From: Sphingomonas sp.
GTDB lineage: Bacteria; Pseudomonadota; Alphaproteobacteria; Sphingomonadales; Sphingomonadaceae
Direction: 5' to 3'
NCBI GenBank assembly: GCA_019747165.1
Contig: JAIERC010000378.1
Location: 1-6,588, forward strand
Length of the DNA stretch: 6,588 nt
Shown: piece by piece, positions 6,443 through 6,588 of the stretch
Position numbering within the stretch: position 1 is the first letter of the stretch
Layout of the letters: each line of letters starts with the position of its first letter
Program-made: the position numbers and the translations under genes
The notes under the pieces: model-generated
Seen by the model: only the letters and a program-made list of their open reading frames with translations
Told to the model about the DNA's origin: nothing
Databases searched by the model: none

Positions 6443-6450
6443 AACAGGGC

Positions 6451-6588
6451 TTAGTCGTCGCGCGTGTCCGTTATCCCCAGCAGCTTCAATTTGCGGTGCA
6501 GCGCTGATCTTTCCATGCCGATGAATGTCGCAGTGCGCGAGATATTCCCGGAAAACCGGCGGATTTGAACCCGCAGATATTCACGCTC
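6451..6588 (-). CDS. ntrX: Nitrogen-regulation response regulator NtrX, C-terminal end (partial)
   Basis: Only the last 45 residues lie in the window; the gene continues beyond its right edge. The visible part is the end of a Fis-type helix-turn-helix: EREYLRVQIRRF followed by GNISRTATFIGMERSALHRKLKLLGI and a short acidic tail ending in a TAA stop. This fits the DNA-binding domain of NtrC-family sigma-54-associated response regulators. ERSALHRKLK and the position directly upstream of hfq favour NtrX, the partner of the NtrY sensor kinase, over NtrC; in alphaproteobacteria the order ntrB-ntrC-ntrY-ntrX-hfq-hflX is common. The receiver and AAA+ domains are outside the window, so activity cannot be judged. 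Confidence 0.8.
   Translation of the reverse strand, partial: EREYLRVQIRRFSGNISRTATFIGMERSALHRKLKLLGITDTRDD

Larger units (their letters stand above)
6320..6450 (-). promoter_or_regulatory. ntrX-hfq intergenic region, probable hfq promoter and leader
   Basis: These 131 bases separate the ntrX stop from the hfq start, the longest non-coding stretch in the window. Its size suggests that hfq has its own promoter and a 5' leader. I could not find a convincing -35/-10 pair; the relatively AT-rich part around 6402-6420 is the likeliest core. No good match to a heat-shock or general-stress sigma-factor site was seen. A short inverted repeat (6424-6442) lies just after ntrX. Autoregulation of hfq through its leader is known in E. 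coli and cannot be judged here. Confidence 0.4.

Noticed and set aside
1..6588. A new mobile, defence or biosynthetic system
   Set aside because: All complete genes belong to known core families in a familiar alphaproteobacterial order. I saw no transposase, integrase, terminal inverted repeats, direct-repeat arrays or marked composition shift apart from the short AT-rich block before mazG.

Overview
The window reads as a chromosomal core region of an alphaproteobacterium, most likely of the Sphingomonadales. The reasons are its GC-rich codon use, the gene orders metG-tatD-metallohydrolase and ntrX-hfq-hflX, and an Hfq with two fused Sm domains, an arrangement I recall from Zymomonas and Novosphingobium. 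No mobile element, tRNA, rRNA or CRISPR array is visible, and almost every base is coding.

Plus-strand block, 1-3749: after what looks like the last codons of an upstream gene (probably holB by context), four genes follow: metG (methionyl-tRNA synthetase), tatD (TatD-family metal-dependent DNase), a PhnP-like metallo-beta-lactamase-fold hydrolase, and a two-helix membrane protein with a retropepsin-like aspartic protease domain. All three junctions are 4-base ATGA overlaps, so the block is very probably one translationally coupled operon.

A 53-base gap (3750-3802), unusually AT-rich for this region and carrying an imperfect 14-base palindrome, precedes mazG (nucleoside triphosphate pyrophosphohydrolase). 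This gap is the best candidate for an internal promoter or operator.

Minus-strand block, 6588-4539: the C-terminal end of a Fis-type response regulator (NtrX), a 131-base intergenic region, the tandem-domain hfq (RNA chaperone), and hflX (ribosome-associated GTPase). hflX starts on a TTG that overlaps the hfq stop in TTGA. hflX and mazG converge and their coding ends overlap by 20 bases.

Functionally the window is housekeeping: tRNA charging, nucleotide-pool cleaning (MazG), nucleic-acid hydrolysis (TatD), post-transcriptional control (Hfq) and ribosome rescue (HflX). I found no convincing new system. The points most worth a second look are the asymmetric double Hfq, the uncharacterised aspartic protease locked into the metG operon, the AT-rich element before mazG, and the terminator-free overlap of mazG and hflX.
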